The notes under the pieces were generated by a model. That model worked only from the letters and a program-made list of their open reading frames with translations, was not told where the DNA came from and did not search any database. A stretch of 64,000 nt of DNA from NCBI RefSeq assembly GCF_020176715.1, contig NZ_JAIVMF010000007.1, positions 62,001 through 126,000 of the forward strand. Direction: 5' to 3'. Position 1 is the first letter of the stretch. Each line of letters begins with the position of its first letter. This document shows positions 53,872 through 62,827 of the stretch, piece after piece. Source of the stretch: Stappia stellulata (GTDB taxonomy: Bacteria; Pseudomonadota; Alphaproteobacteria; Rhizobiales; Stappiaceae). A program made the translations under genes and the position numbers.

Positions 53872-54792
53872 ATGAGCCACGCAAGTCATGGTCCGGCGCC
53901 GGTGCGCGGGCGCGGAATGGCGATTTCCGCCTGGCTGACCGGGATTTACTTCGTCGTGGAACTGGCGATCGGATTGTGGATCGGATCGGTCGCCGTGATT
54001 GCGGATGCGCTGCACACATTTTCGGCCGTCGGCGGGATCCTGGTCGCGCTTCTCGCCGCCCGGCTTGCCCGGCGCCCGGCCGATGCGCAACGCTCCTTCG
54101 GCTGGTACCGCAGCGAGATCATCGGCGCATTGGTCAACGGCGGCTTCCTGCTGGCAATGGCGATCGTGGTGATCGTGATGTCGGCAATGCGCCTGTTCGA
54201 CCCGATCGAGTTGCCGACCACTCCGATGCTGATCGCCGCCGCCGGCGGTCTGGCGACGGAGGTCGTCTCGCTCGCGCTGGTCTGGAGGCAGGCGCGCGAG
54301 GACATCAACGTGCGCGGCGCGCTGTGGCACATCATCCAGACCTTCGTCGGCAGCCTGTTGATCATCGTCACCGCGCTGGTGATCTGGCTCACCGGTTTCT
54401 ACGCCATCGATCCCCTGTTGGGGATGGCTTTCGGCTTTGTGCTGATCTGGGCGAGTTGGGGGATCCTGCGCGATGCGTCGCATCTGCTGATGGAGGGAAC
54501 ACCCCCCGGCATCGAGCTGCAACAGGTGTCGGCCGCGCTTGCCGGGCTTGACGGTGTCGTCGACGTTCACCACCCCCATGCCTGGGCCCTCACCAGTGGC
54601 CGGCACGTGTTTTCCGCGCATTTGCGGGTGCGCGACGACGCCCTTTCCCCGGCGGTGCTGGCCAGCGCGCACGACCTGCTGCGGCACAGGTTCGGGTTCT
54701 ATTTTTCCACCCTGCAGCTGGAAGTCCGCTGCCTCGACGAGGAAACCGCCCCGCAGATCGATGTCGCCCGCGCGTCGTACCCGCGCACGTGA
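53872..54792 (+). CDS. Cation-diffusion-facilitator-like protein lacking metal aspartates
   Basis: 306-residue protein with six membrane helices and a C-terminal cytosolic domain as in CDF transporters. The helix-2 metal site, usually H-x3-D, reads HTFSA, and the helix-5 site reads HIIQT, so both conserved aspartates are gone while the histidines remain. The C-terminal domain (VVDVHHPHAWALTSGRHVFSAHLRV) is intact. It may carry another ion or have a regulatory role. GGAGATGCAGG precedes the ATG. Confidence 0.8.
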   Translation: MSHASHGPAPVRGRGMAISAWLTGIYFVVELAIGLWIGSVAVIADALHTFSAVGGILVALLAARLARRPADAQRSFGWYRSEIIGALVNGGFLLAMAIVVIVMSAMRLFDPIELPTTPMLIAAAGGLATEVVSLALVWRQAREDINVRGALWHIIQTFVGSLLIIVTALVIWLTGFYAIDPLLGMAFGFVLIWASWGILRDASHLLMEGTPPGIELQQVSAALAGLDGVVDVHHPHAWALTSGRHVFSAHLRVRDDALSPAVLASAHDLLRHRFGFYFSTLQLEVRCLDEETAPQIDVARASYPRT

Positions 54793-54915
54793 GGGATTTC
54801 AGCGAAGTGCCGGCGGCGGGAGATGCGCGCCGCCCCGGGACTCGGCTTTGTCGGAATATGCGATAGAATTCGCCGGGTTGATCCCCCGATTGCAATTCCG
54901 ATTCCTGGAGAGCGT

Positions 54916-55686
54916 ATGTCCGACCTTACGAACAAGACTGTTGTCATTACCGGTGCCAGCCGCGGCATCGGCGCGGCCGCCGCGCGTCATCTGGCGTCGC
55001 TCGGCGCGAGCGTCGTGCTTGCGGCGCGCAGCACCGGCGATATCGAGCGCATCGCCAAGGAGATCGAGGCCGCCGGCGGAACGGCGACCGCCATGGCCTG
55101 CGACGTGGCCCGCAACGAGGATGTGAAGGCGCTGGTCGCGCGGACTGTGGAGCTTTACGGAGGGCTCGACGTCCTGGTGAACAACGCCGGCCTGATCGAT
55201 CCGATCGCGCGGATCGCCGACAGCGATCCCGACGCCTGGAGCCAGGTCGTCGACGTCAACGTCAAGGGCGTCTACTACGGCCTGCGCCATGCGATCCCGG
55301 AAATGACCGCGCGCGGCGGCGGCACCATCATCAACATCAGCTCGGGGGCGGCCACCGGCGCGCTGGAAGGCTGGAGCCACTATTGCGCCACCAAGGCGGC
55401 GGTGCTGTCGCTGACCCGCTGCACCGACAAGGAATATCGCGGCGAGGGCATCCGCATGATCGGCCTCAGCCCCGGCACGGTGAAGACCGACATGCAGGTC
55501 GCGATCAAGGCGTCGGGCCTCAATCCGGTGAGCCAGCTCGACCCGTCGGTGCATATTCCGCCCGAATGGGTCGCCCAGGCGATCGCCTATCTCTGCGGAC
55601 CCGGCGGCGATGCCTATCTCGGCACGGATTTCTCGCTGAAGACCAACGAGGGCCGCGCGGCCGTCGGTCTGCCGCCGGTGTCCTGA
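54916..55686 (+). CDS. Short-chain dehydrogenase/reductase
   Basis: 256-residue SDR. Cofactor site TGASRGIGAAAARHL, NNAG in LVNNAGLIDPIA, catalytic serine in INISSGAA, and the Tyr-x3-Lys pair in SHYCATKAAVLSL. The basic residue after strand 2 (LAARS) suggests NADP. A TGGAGAG site precedes the start. Substrate unknown. Confidence 0.88.
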   Translation: MSDLTNKTVVITGASRGIGAAAARHLASLGASVVLAARSTGDIERIAKEIEAAGGTATAMACDVARNEDVKALVARTVELYGGLDVLVNNAGLIDPIARIADSDPDAWSQVVDVNVKGVYYGLRHAIPEMTARGGGTIINISSGAATGALEGWSHYCATKAAVLSLTRCTDKEYRGEGIRMIGLSPGTVKTDMQVAIKASGLNPVSQLDPSVHIPPEWVAQAIAYLCGPGGDAYLGTDFSLKTNEGRAAVGLPPVS

Positions 55687-55688
55687 CC

Positions 55689-56387
55689 CTAGACGGAGAC
55701 CCCGAAGACCATGCCGACGGCGGCGGTCGCGGCCATGGCGAGCGCGCCCCAGAAGCTGACCCGCAGCGCCCCCTTGGCGATCCCGGCGCCGCCGGCGGAG
55801 GCGCCCAGGCCGCCGAGCACGGCAAGCGCCGGCAGCGTGGTGACCGCCACCGCCATCGAGATCGCGGAGGCCGGCGCAAGCCCCGCCACGATCAGCGGCA
55901 CGACGGCACCGATTGCAAAGGTCAGCGCGGACACCGCGGCGGCCTGGATCGGGCGGGCGGTAATGGTCTCGGAGATGCCGAGCTCGTCACGCATATGCGC
56001 GCCGAGCGCGTCCTTTTCGGTGAGCTGGATCGCGACCTGCCGGGCCAGCCGGTCGTCGAGACCGCGCTCGACATAGATCTGCGTCAGTTCGTCGAGTTCG
56101 GCCTCCGGGGTTTCCTCCAGTTCGCGTATCTCGCGCGCGATGTCGGCCTGTTCCGCATCGGTCTGCGAACTCACCGAGACATATTCGCCGGCGGCCATCG
56201 ACATCGCGCCGGCGACGAGACCGGCGAGGCCGGCGATCAGCACCTCCGGGCGTCCGGACCCGGCCGCGGCCACGCCGACAACGAGGCTCGCGGTCGACAC
56301 CAGACCGTCGTTGGCGCCCAGCACCGCGGCGCGCAGCCAGCCGATGCGATGCACGAGATGGATTTCGGAGTGAAGAATACGGGTCAT
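55689..56387 (-). CDS. VIT-family iron/manganese transporter
   Basis: 232-residue membrane protein of the VIT1/CCC1 family. The signature IGWLRAAVLGANDGLVSTASLVVGVAAAG forms helix 1, AGAMSMAAGEYVSVSSQTDAE follows, then a cytosolic acidic helical hairpin (EIRELEETPEAELDELTQIY) that binds metal, and three further helices. It is coupled by ATGA to the P-type ATPase gene, suggesting that both handle the same metal. Confidence 0.9.
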   Translation of the reverse strand: MTRILHSEIHLVHRIGWLRAAVLGANDGLVSTASLVVGVAAAGSGRPEVLIAGLAGLVAGAMSMAAGEYVSVSSQTDAEQADIAREIRELEETPEAELDELTQIYVERGLDDRLARQVAIQLTEKDALGAHMRDELGISETITARPIQAAAVSALTFAIGAVVPLIVAGLAPASAISMAVAVTTLPALAVLGGLGASAGGAGIAKGALRVSFWGALAMAATAAVGMVFGVSV

Positions 56388-58261
56388 AGGCTTTGTCCTT
56401 TCGCATCGCTCGCCGACGGCTGCGCGCGCGGTGTGATCCTCAGGGCGCGCAGGGCATTCAGGATCACGGCCACATCGATCGCCTCCTGCAACAGCGCACC
56501 CTGCACCGGTGTCAGATAGCCGAAGGCGGCGGCAACCATGCCGGCAATCGAAAGGCCGATCCCGACGACGACGCTCTCGACCGCGATCCGCCGGGCGCCG
56601 TTCGCCACTTCCAGCCCCGGCAGCAGGCGGTCGAGATGGTCGACCAGCAGGACGACGTCGGCGGCTTCCGCCGAGGCGGCCGCACCGCGCGCGCCCATGG
56701 CAACGCCGACGTCCGCCGCCGCCAGCGCGGGGGCGTCGTTGACACCGTCGCCGACCATCATCACGGGGCCGTTCTTGCGTTCGCTCAAGACCAGCAGCAC
56801 CTTCTGGTCCGGCGAGAGCTCCGAGCGCACCGCATCGAGGCCGAGGCCTTGCGTCACGGCCTCTGCCACCGCGCGCCGGTCGCCGGTCGCCAGCAGGATC
56901 CGCTCGATGCCGTTTTCCCTGAGGCCGGCAAGCAGCCCCGCCGTCCCGGAGCGCAGCGCGTCGGCCAGGAGCAGATGGCCCGCCAGAGCACCGTCGACGG
57001 AGACGGCGACGATCACCGATCCCGGTTCGCGAAGATGGTGATCCCAGCCGGGCCGCTCGGCCTGCCGGGCGACGAAACCGATGCCGCCGACGACGACGCG
57101 GCGGCCATCCACGGTGCCGGCGACGCCCTCGCCCGGCGTTTCGACGATCTGCTGCGGCACGGGCAGGACCATCCCGCGCGCCCGCGCTTCCGCGACGATG
57201 GCCTGCGCGATCGGATGTTTCGAGGCCTGGTCGAGAGCGGCGGCGAAATAGAGAACCTCCCGGTCCGCCAGGTCGCCGTGGACTTCGATTGCAACGATCT
57301 GCGGGCGCCCGTCGGTCAGCGTGCCGGTCTTGTCGAGGATCAGCGTGTTGATCCGTGCCAGTGCCTCCAGCGGTTTCGCGCCCTTGATCAGCACGCCGAA
57401 ATGGGCGGCGCGCGACAGGCCCGCTACCAGCGCCACCGGCACGGCAAGGATCAGCGGGCAGGGCGTTGCGACGACGAGAACGGCGACCGCGCGGATCGGA
57501 TCGCCGGTGATCCACCAGGCGGCCGTTGCCAGCACCACGGTGACGGCGAGAAAGGCGAGCGAATAGCGGTCGGCGAGCCGTGCCATCGGCGCCTTGGACT
57601 TTTGCGCCGCCTCCACCAGCCGCACGATCCCGGCATAGGTGCTGTCGGCGGCGCGGCGGGTGGCGCAGAGGTCGAAGGCCTCGCCGGCGTTGGTCGCCCC
57701 GCTCATCACCTCGGCATCGCGCTCAAGTCGCGCCGGCATGGATTCGCCCGTCAGCGCCGACAGGTCGAGAACGGCGCGATCGCTTGCAAGCGTTCCGTCG
57801 ACCGGTGCGACGTCGCCTTGCCGGATGAGCAGGACGTCGCCGGGCTCGATGTCCTCCAGCGGCACCTCGTCGAGCGCGCCGTTGCGGTGCCGGGTCGCGG
57901 TGCGCGGCACGCGGGCGAGCAGCGCGCTCATCTCGCGCCGGGCGCGCCCCTCGGCGAAGCTTTCCAGAAAAGTGCCGCCCGAATACATCAGTGCGACAAC
58001 GGCGGCGGCGAGCGTCTCGCCGAAGGCAAGCGCGGCCGTCATGGAAAGGGCCGCGACGATATCGAGGCCGACCTCGCCGGCGCGCAGCGAGCGGGCGATT
58101 TCCAGCAGAAGCGCTGCCAGTACGGGCAGGACACCGGCCGTCCAGACGACGCTTGCCGGCTGTGCCAGCCCGGCAAGCGACAGGGCGAGTCCGGCCAGAA
58201 GCCCGGCAAGCGCGATGGCGACAAGCGCGGTGTTCACACGGTCCTGAAACGGGGCGGTCAT
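56384..58261 (-). CDS. P1B-type metal-transporting ATPase (TPC motif)
   Basis: 625-residue P-type ATPase without N-terminal metal-binding domain. Motifs: DLSALTGESMPARLE, the membrane metal site VVATPCPLILAVP, phosphorylation site LILDKTGTLTDGRP, nucleotide-domain SKHPIAQAI, and MMVGDGVNDAPALAAADVG. The TPCP form is that of the P1B-5 subgroup, linked to nickel and iron, though the C-terminal hemerythrin of some members is absent. Coupled to the VIT-family gene. Confidence 0.88.
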   Translation of the reverse strand: MTAPFQDRVNTALVAIALAGLLAGLALSLAGLAQPASVVWTAGVLPVLAALLLEIARSLRAGEVGLDIVAALSMTAALAFGETLAAAVVALMYSGGTFLESFAEGRARREMSALLARVPRTATRHRNGALDEVPLEDIEPGDVLLIRQGDVAPVDGTLASDRAVLDLSALTGESMPARLERDAEVMSGATNAGEAFDLCATRRAADSTYAGIVRLVEAAQKSKAPMARLADRYSLAFLAVTVVLATAAWWITGDPIRAVAVLVVATPCPLILAVPVALVAGLSRAAHFGVLIKGAKPLEALARINTLILDKTGTLTDGRPQIVAIEVHGDLADREVLYFAAALDQASKHPIAQAIVAEARARGMVLPVPQQIVETPGEGVAGTVDGRRVVVGGIGFVARQAERPGWDHHLREPGSVIVAVSVDGALAGHLLLADALRSGTAGLLAGLRENGIERILLATGDRRAVAEAVTQGLGLDAVRSELSPDQKVLLVLSERKNGPVMMVGDGVNDAPALAAADVGVAMGARGAAASAEAADVVLLVDHLDRLLPGLEVANGARRIAVESVVVGIGLSIAGMVAAAFGYLTPVQGALLQEAIDVAVILNALRALRITPRAQPSASDAKGQSL

Positions 58262-58319
58262 CTGCGGGTGGCCATGAAAGGAAGGTCCGGTGTCAGGTCA
58301 CGCTTCGGGCGGTGGGGCG

Positions 58320-59279
58320 TCAGGCCGGGCGCGGCTGGAACAGAGATCCGACCGGCGTCCGGCGAAGCCTGTCGCCGTCGCGGTCGATGAAGAGGGCGTC
58401 GAGGGTCAGTTTACGGGCGATCCGCGCGCCCTCCAAGCGTCCTTTGACCATCAGCGCCGTTGCCCATGCGTCCGCCGCCATGCAGGTTTCGGCGACGACA
58501 GTGACCGAGGCCGGCGCATGCGCCAGCGGGCCGCCGCGTTTCGGGTCCATCGTGTGCGACAGCCGCTGCCCGCCGATCTCGACGAAATGACGATAGTCGC
58601 CCGAAGTGGCAACCGCGGCATTTTCAAGCGCCAGGATCGCGCAAGGTTTGCGTGCCAAGGGGTCGGGATCCTCGATCGCAACCGTCCAGGGCGTTCCGTC
58701 CGGCTGGGTGCCGAGCGCGCGCAGCTCGCCGTCGATGGCAAGGAGCGCCCCGGGAAGGGCGAACGCCTTGGCGACCTCGGCGAGCCGGTCAACGCCATAT
58801 CCCTTGGCGATGCCGCAAAGATCGAGCGACACCGGCGCATGCTTGCGGGCCCGGCCGGCTGCCGTATCGAGTTCCACCACGTCATGCGCCGCTGGCCTCG
58901 TGGTGGAAAGCGCCGCGCGGATGCGGCTTTCCGCCGCCGCCTGCGGGCCGAAGCCCCAGGCCGCAACCGCATCACCCATGGCGATGTCGAAGGCCCCGTC
59001 CGAGGCGCGCCCGATCGCAAGCCCGGCCTCGAGCACCGTCATCAGCGCGGCCGGAAGCTCGACCCAGGCACCGGTGGGGGCCGCGTTCAGCCGCATGAGA
59101 TCGCTGTCGGCTTTCCAGGTGGACATCTGGGCATCCACCTCGGCCACCGCCTGTGCCATGGCGCGTTCGACCGGCCGCACGTCGAAGTCCGCCGGCATGT
59201 GGAACAGCGCCGACCAGCGGGTGCCCATGGTCGCGCCGTTCAGCGCATGGCGGGTGAGATCAGTAAATGTCTTCGCCAT
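58320..59279 (-). CDS. apbE: FAD:protein FMN transferase
   Basis: 319-residue ApbE-family enzyme. ATMGTRWSALF at the N-terminus, DLCGIAKGYGVDRLAEV and GQRLSHTMDPKRGGPLAHAPASVTVVAETCMAADAWATALMV with the metal-binding aspartate are typical. It attaches FMN covalently to exported flavoproteins. No lipoprotein signal is seen. It overlaps the upstream PepSY/flavin reductase gene by 20 bases, the likely functional partner. Confidence 0.92.
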   Translation of the reverse strand: MAKTFTDLTRHALNGATMGTRWSALFHMPADFDVRPVERAMAQAVAEVDAQMSTWKADSDLMRLNAAPTGAWVELPAALMTVLEAGLAIGRASDGAFDIAMGDAVAAWGFGPQAAAESRIRAALSTTRPAAHDVVELDTAAGRARKHAPVSLDLCGIAKGYGVDRLAEVAKAFALPGALLAIDGELRALGTQPDGTPWTVAIEDPDPLARKPCAILALENAAVATSGDYRHFVEIGGQRLSHTMDPKRGGPLAHAPASVTVVAETCMAADAWATALMVKGRLEGARIARKLTLDALFIDRDGDRLRRTPVGSLFQPRPA

Positions 59280-61467
59280 ATCGGCCTTCTGCTTTCAGCG
59301 TCTGGAGGGAAAGTCCGTGCGGGGCGAGGATCTCGCCAAGCGCCTCGGCGACGCCGGCGGCCATGCCGCGCCCGCCGCACACGAGCACCTCGGCACCGTT
59401 GCCGATCAGCTGCGCCACCCGCGCGCCATCGCGGCGCAAGGCGTCCTGGACGTAGGTGCGCGTTCCCGTGCGGGAAAATGCGGTGGTGAGCGAGGCGAGC
59501 CGTCCATCGGCCTGCCACTCTGTCAGTTCCTTTCCGTACAGCAGGTCGCTGTCGGGATGGCGGACACCGAACCACAGATGCATCGCCCGTCGTTTCGTGT
59601 TGGCGCGGGCAAAGCCTGCGAGCGGCCCGATGCCCGTTCCCGCGCCGATCAGGATCACCGGCGCGCGGCCGCGTTTCGGGCGAAACGTCGGGTTGGGGCG
59701 CACGAAGGCGCGCACGCTGTCGCCGGGCCGAAGGCCCAGAAGCTGGCCCGAGCACACTCCGCCGGGGTGCTTCTTCACACAGATTTCCGCAAAGCCGTCG
59801 CTTGTCGCGGAGGCAAGCGAATAGAAGCGGGTGACGGGCGATCCGTCCGGCACGATGCCGATGAGATCGCCGGCGGCGAAGCGCGGCAGGCCCTGGCCCA
59901 GCCAGCGACGCCAGACGGCAACCCGGGGCACGGCGAAACGCAGGATGGAGACAGGGGTCTGCATGTCCGTGCCGTAGTCGCGGCGCGAGAGGAGCGTCAA
60001 ACCTTCCGTGTGCGGCGCGACCGGCTGGTGGTCGATCTCCAGCGGCGTGCCGATGGCCGCGCCGAAGGCCCGCGCCCAGCGGGCGAAGTCCTGCGGCGAC
60101 TGGCGGTCCACGCTGTCCATCGGCAGGAGTTCCGCCCAGCCTTTCGCCGCCGCCGCATCCACGACATCTTGGGCGAAGCCGCAAAAGGCGGGAAAGTTGC
60201 GGTCGCCGAAACCGAGCACCGCAAGCGGCGCGGCGGGGGGCGTCGGCAGAGCGGCCAGCCGGTCGAGGAAGCCCGCTGCCGAGGCCGGGGCGGTTCCGTC
60301 GCCATAGGTCGCGGCCAGCACGACGATCCGCCTGGCGCCCGTGTAGCGTGCGGGTGAAAAGCGCGACATGGCATCGGTGTGCACCGTGTGGCCGGCGCCC
60401 GTGAGTGCGTCATGCAGGGCTTTTGCAAATCCCCAGGTGGTTCCGCCCTCGCTGCCGACCAGCAGGATCGTGTCGGCCCGCGCCGCCGCGGCATTGGCGC
60501 GGATGCGCGGCCTTTTGCCAGCGCCGCCTGCCCAGAGCACGACGCCCGTTCCCGCCATGACGGGAATGCCGAGCGCCATCAGGCCAAGCACCAGCCCGAG
60601 GACGGAGGCGCCTTCGCCGGTGTGCAGCATGTAGACGGTTTCGGTGATCCGCTCCAAGCCGCCGAGGTCGTTCCAGGCGATGAGCGCGCCCGTGCCCTGG
60701 TCGATATAGCCCTGGCCGGCATCGGTCTTCAGCGTGAAGGCGTCCGTCGGATCGTCGGGGTAGGGGAAGGTGAGCTCGCGCAAGGCAAAGACGGGCGTCT
60801 CGCGCAGCACCGGCATGTCGCCGACGGCGGCGCCGGTTTCTCCGCTGACGGCGGGAAAGACGGGCGGGCCGGCGCCTTCCGGCAGGAGGGAAAAGGTCGA
60901 GGCGCTCATCCAAAGCGCGGTGATGGAGGACAGCAGCAGTCCGGCGACCGAAAGACGGGCGATCTCCACATGCAGCCGCCCGGACACGGGCCCCTTGAGC
61001 GGCGAAAACACCTTCCGCCAGCCGCCGGTGCGCCGCGCCACAAGGGCGATGCCGCTGATCGAAAGAAGAAGCAGCGATGCCGCGCCGGCCGCCGCCGCGA
61101 TCCGCCCGGCGTCGTCGAGGAACAGCGACCGGTGCAGGGTCTTCAGCCAGCCGTGGGCGACCGGCGCATCGGCGCTTGCGACGCCCGCGCCGGTCGCCGG
61201 ATCGATTGTCGCCGCGCCCGGCGCGCCGTCTTCAAACCAGTAGGCAGTGATCTGACCCGACGGCGCACGGCGGATCTGTTCGACGCCCGGATATCGGGCC
61301 TGGATCCGCGTTGCGAGCTCCGCGACGCTGAGCCGGGCCTCGGCCTGCGCCGGGGCCTGAAGGGTCTCCAGCGCCGGGAACAGCGAGAGGGCGGCGCCCG
61401 ACAGGGCGAGCACCACAAGGAGTGCCGCGGCAATGAGGCCCGGCCACCGGTGCAGGCTGCGGATCAT
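59260..61467 (-). CDS. PepSY-membrane, flavodoxin and reductase fusion
   Basis: 735-residue fusion. Residues 1-330 form a PepSY-associated membrane part with four helices and two periplasmic PepSY-like modules. Next comes a flavodoxin-like domain (TILLVGSEGGTTWGFAKAL near 355), then a ferredoxin-reductase-type FAD/NADPH part (RFYSLASA, ILIGAGTGIGPLAGFARAN, VLVCGGRGMAAGVAEAL). The enzyme should carry electrons from NADPH across the membrane to an acceptor such as ferric iron or an exported flavoprotein. Coupled to apbE. Confidence 0.87.
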   Translation of the reverse strand: MIRSLHRWPGLIAAALLVVLALSGAALSLFPALETLQAPAQAEARLSVAELATRIQARYPGVEQIRRAPSGQITAYWFEDGAPGAATIDPATGAGVASADAPVAHGWLKTLHRSLFLDDAGRIAAAAGAASLLLLSISGIALVARRTGGWRKVFSPLKGPVSGRLHVEIARLSVAGLLLSSITALWMSASTFSLLPEGAGPPVFPAVSGETGAAVGDMPVLRETPVFALRELTFPYPDDPTDAFTLKTDAGQGYIDQGTGALIAWNDLGGLERITETVYMLHTGEGASVLGLVLGLMALGIPVMAGTGVVLWAGGAGKRPRIRANAAAARADTILLVGSEGGTTWGFAKALHDALTGAGHTVHTDAMSRFSPARYTGARRIVVLAATYGDGTAPASAAGFLDRLAALPTPPAAPLAVLGFGDRNFPAFCGFAQDVVDAAAAKGWAELLPMDSVDRQSPQDFARWARAFGAAIGTPLEIDHQPVAPHTEGLTLLSRRDYGTDMQTPVSILRFAVPRVAVWRRWLGQGLPRFAAGDLIGIVPDGSPVTRFYSLASATSDGFAEICVKKHPGGVCSGQLLGLRPGDSVRAFVRPNPTFRPKRGRAPVILIGAGTGIGPLAGFARANTKRRAMHLWFGVRHPDSDLLYGKELTEWQADGRLASLTTAFSRTGTRTYVQDALRRDGARVAQLIGNGAEVLVCGGRGMAAGVAEALGEILAPHGLSLQTLKAEGRYGEDIY

Positions 61468-61480
61468 CGCAATGTCTCCC

Positions 61481-61963
61481 TTACATGTCGTAGGAGAAGG
61501 AGGAGATGTAGCGCCGGCCGGGCGTGGGTTTGCCCGCGCCGGCGGAGGTCAACGGCACGGTGATTTCCGACGGGCTGTCGCGCATGTCCTCGACGGCGGC
61601 GTCGATGTGCAGCACATAGCCGGCATCGAAGAGCGCGTCGGAGAGATCGAGCGTGATGGAAAGCTGACGTCCCGCGCCGACGCTGGCACCGGTGATGCCG
61701 TTGATCTCGGCTGTGTTGCCGGCGGTCGCACGGTACCAGTCGCGCAGATGCTCGTAGTATTTGGCCTTGCCGCCGGCCATCCACAGGCTGCCCTTGTAGG
61801 CGCCCGAGGCGTCGGTGACATAAAGCGCCAGATAGGCGCCGTCGCCGCCGTAGGCGTTCAGCGTCGTGGTCAGGGTGACCGGCCGGGCCTGCGCGGCGCC
61901 GGGAAGGACGAGCACTGTCGACAGCGCGGTGGTAAGGGCAAGGGCGGCAAGAAGGGATTTCAT
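61481..61963 (-). CDS. Secreted DUF2271 protein
   Basis: 160-residue protein with a signal peptide (LALTTALSTVLVLPGAAQA) and a DUF2271 beta-rich domain (YLALYVTDASGAYKGSLWMAGGKAKYYEHLRDWYRA, INGITGASVGAGR). The family is encoded next to PepSY reductases and ApbE proteins, as here. The IN/DGITGAS stretch is reminiscent of flavinylation-type or FMN-binding segments. Exact role unknown. Confidence 0.85.
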   Translation of the reverse strand: MKSLLAALALTTALSTVLVLPGAAQARPVTLTTTLNAYGGDGAYLALYVTDASGAYKGSLWMAGGKAKYYEHLRDWYRATAGNTAEINGITGASVGAGRQLSITLDLSDALFDAGYVLHIDAAVEDMRDSPSEITVPLTSAGAGKPTPGRRYISSFSYDM

Positions 61964-62052
61964 CGGGGATCTCCGGCTTGGAAAGGGCGGGGGAGGTGGC
62001 CCGACCGCCTGAGCGGGCGGCGGGCCTTGCAGGCTTGGGCGGGGAACGGCCG

Positions 62053-62403
62053 TCAGTTCACCTTGACCTTGGGCGCGGCGCCGGTGCCGAACAGGCCGTT
62101 GGCCGGCGGGGCCACACTGCCGGCAGGCGCCGCGTTCATGCCGCCCCGGCGTCCGCCGTCGTCATCATCGTCGTCGTCATCATCATCGTCGTCGTGGTCA
62201 TCATCGTGATCGTCATCCTCGTCATGATCGTCGTCATCATTGCTGGCGAGCTTCAGCAAACCGTGCTGGAGCGTCTCCGCACCCTTGGAGAGGGCTGCAT
62301 AGGGTTCGTCCAGGTCGAGGGTCTTGATGGCGCCGATGGCGGGGACCGCGATCAGCGCGCCGAGCGCGGTGGAGGCGGCGAGAATGGCAAGTTTCGTCTT
62401 CAT
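62053..62403 (-). CDS. Exported Asp/His-rich metal-binding-type protein
   Basis: 116-residue protein with an N-terminal signal peptide (LAILAASTALGALIAVPAIGA) and a run of about 30 residues consisting of Asp with scattered His and Glu near residues 57-86, followed by a short GRRGG and proline-containing tail. Such tracts bind divalent or ferric ions. The start at 62403 has a GGAGAGC site. It is probably the periplasmic metal donor or buffer of this locus. Confidence 0.75.
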   Translation of the reverse strand: MKTKLAILAASTALGALIAVPAIGAIKTLDLDEPYAALSKGAETLQHGLLKLASNDDDDHDEDDDHDDDHDDDDDDDDDDDDGGRRGGMNAAPAGSVAPPANGLFGTGAAPKVKVN

Positions 62404-62512
62404 GGAAGCTCTCCTTGAAAATCTGTCGATGCGGGGAGAGTGGCCGTCCAGCCTGAGCGCTTGCTGGCGGTTTGCCGGTTTTCGCTTCAGCTTGGCGTCA
62501 GCTTGGAGCGCG

Positions 62513-62542
62513 GCGCAAAGAAAAGCCCGCGAGACCGCGGGC
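62513..62542 (-). terminator. Intrinsic terminator after the PepSY gene
   Basis: Read on the minus strand, GCCCGCG-GTCT-CGCGGGC forms a 7-bp GC stem followed by TTTTCTTT. It would end transcription from the PepSY gene at 62828-63103. Confidence 0.6.
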
Positions 62543-62777
62543 CCAGACTGATGACAAGCGGGCCCAGACTGATGACAAAGAGTGCGAATGCTCTCCAGCC
62601 TCATATCGGGCAAGCGGAAGCGCGACCCGGTATCGGAGAGCCAAACACCTATCCGTTTTTAGGAGTTGCCAGCGGCCGGGTCCCTGCCTCTCCGATCCCG
62701 GATCGCAGCTCACGCTGCGTCCGGGAGGACGCCTGCTCGAGGCTTTGTCATCATCCACCGCCCGCGAGACCGCGGGC
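62537..62777. repeat. REP-like palindromic element with inverted ends
   Basis: GATGACAAAG (62571-62580) and CTTTGTCATC (62743-62752) are perfect inverted repeats enclosing about 160 bases, and the same hairpin GCCCGCG-AGAC-CGCGGGC stands outside on each side (62525-62542 and 62760-62777). No transposase is present. Confidence 0.45.
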
Positions 62778-62827
62778 TTCGGGAAAAAGGGGGCGGGCGA
62801 AACTGCGTCTCTTAGAGACGGCCGGTC

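Larger units (their letters stand above)
62404..62827. other. Repeat-bearing intergenic region
   Basis: 424 bases between two exported-protein genes. It contains an intrinsic terminator, a tandem 21-base duplication (62537-62557 and 62558-62578), a second copy of the terminator stem (62760-62777), and a palindrome CCCGGATCGCAGC...GCTGCGTCCGGG near 62696-62724. The layout resembles the palindromic intergenic repeats common in Rhizobiales. Confidence 0.55.
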
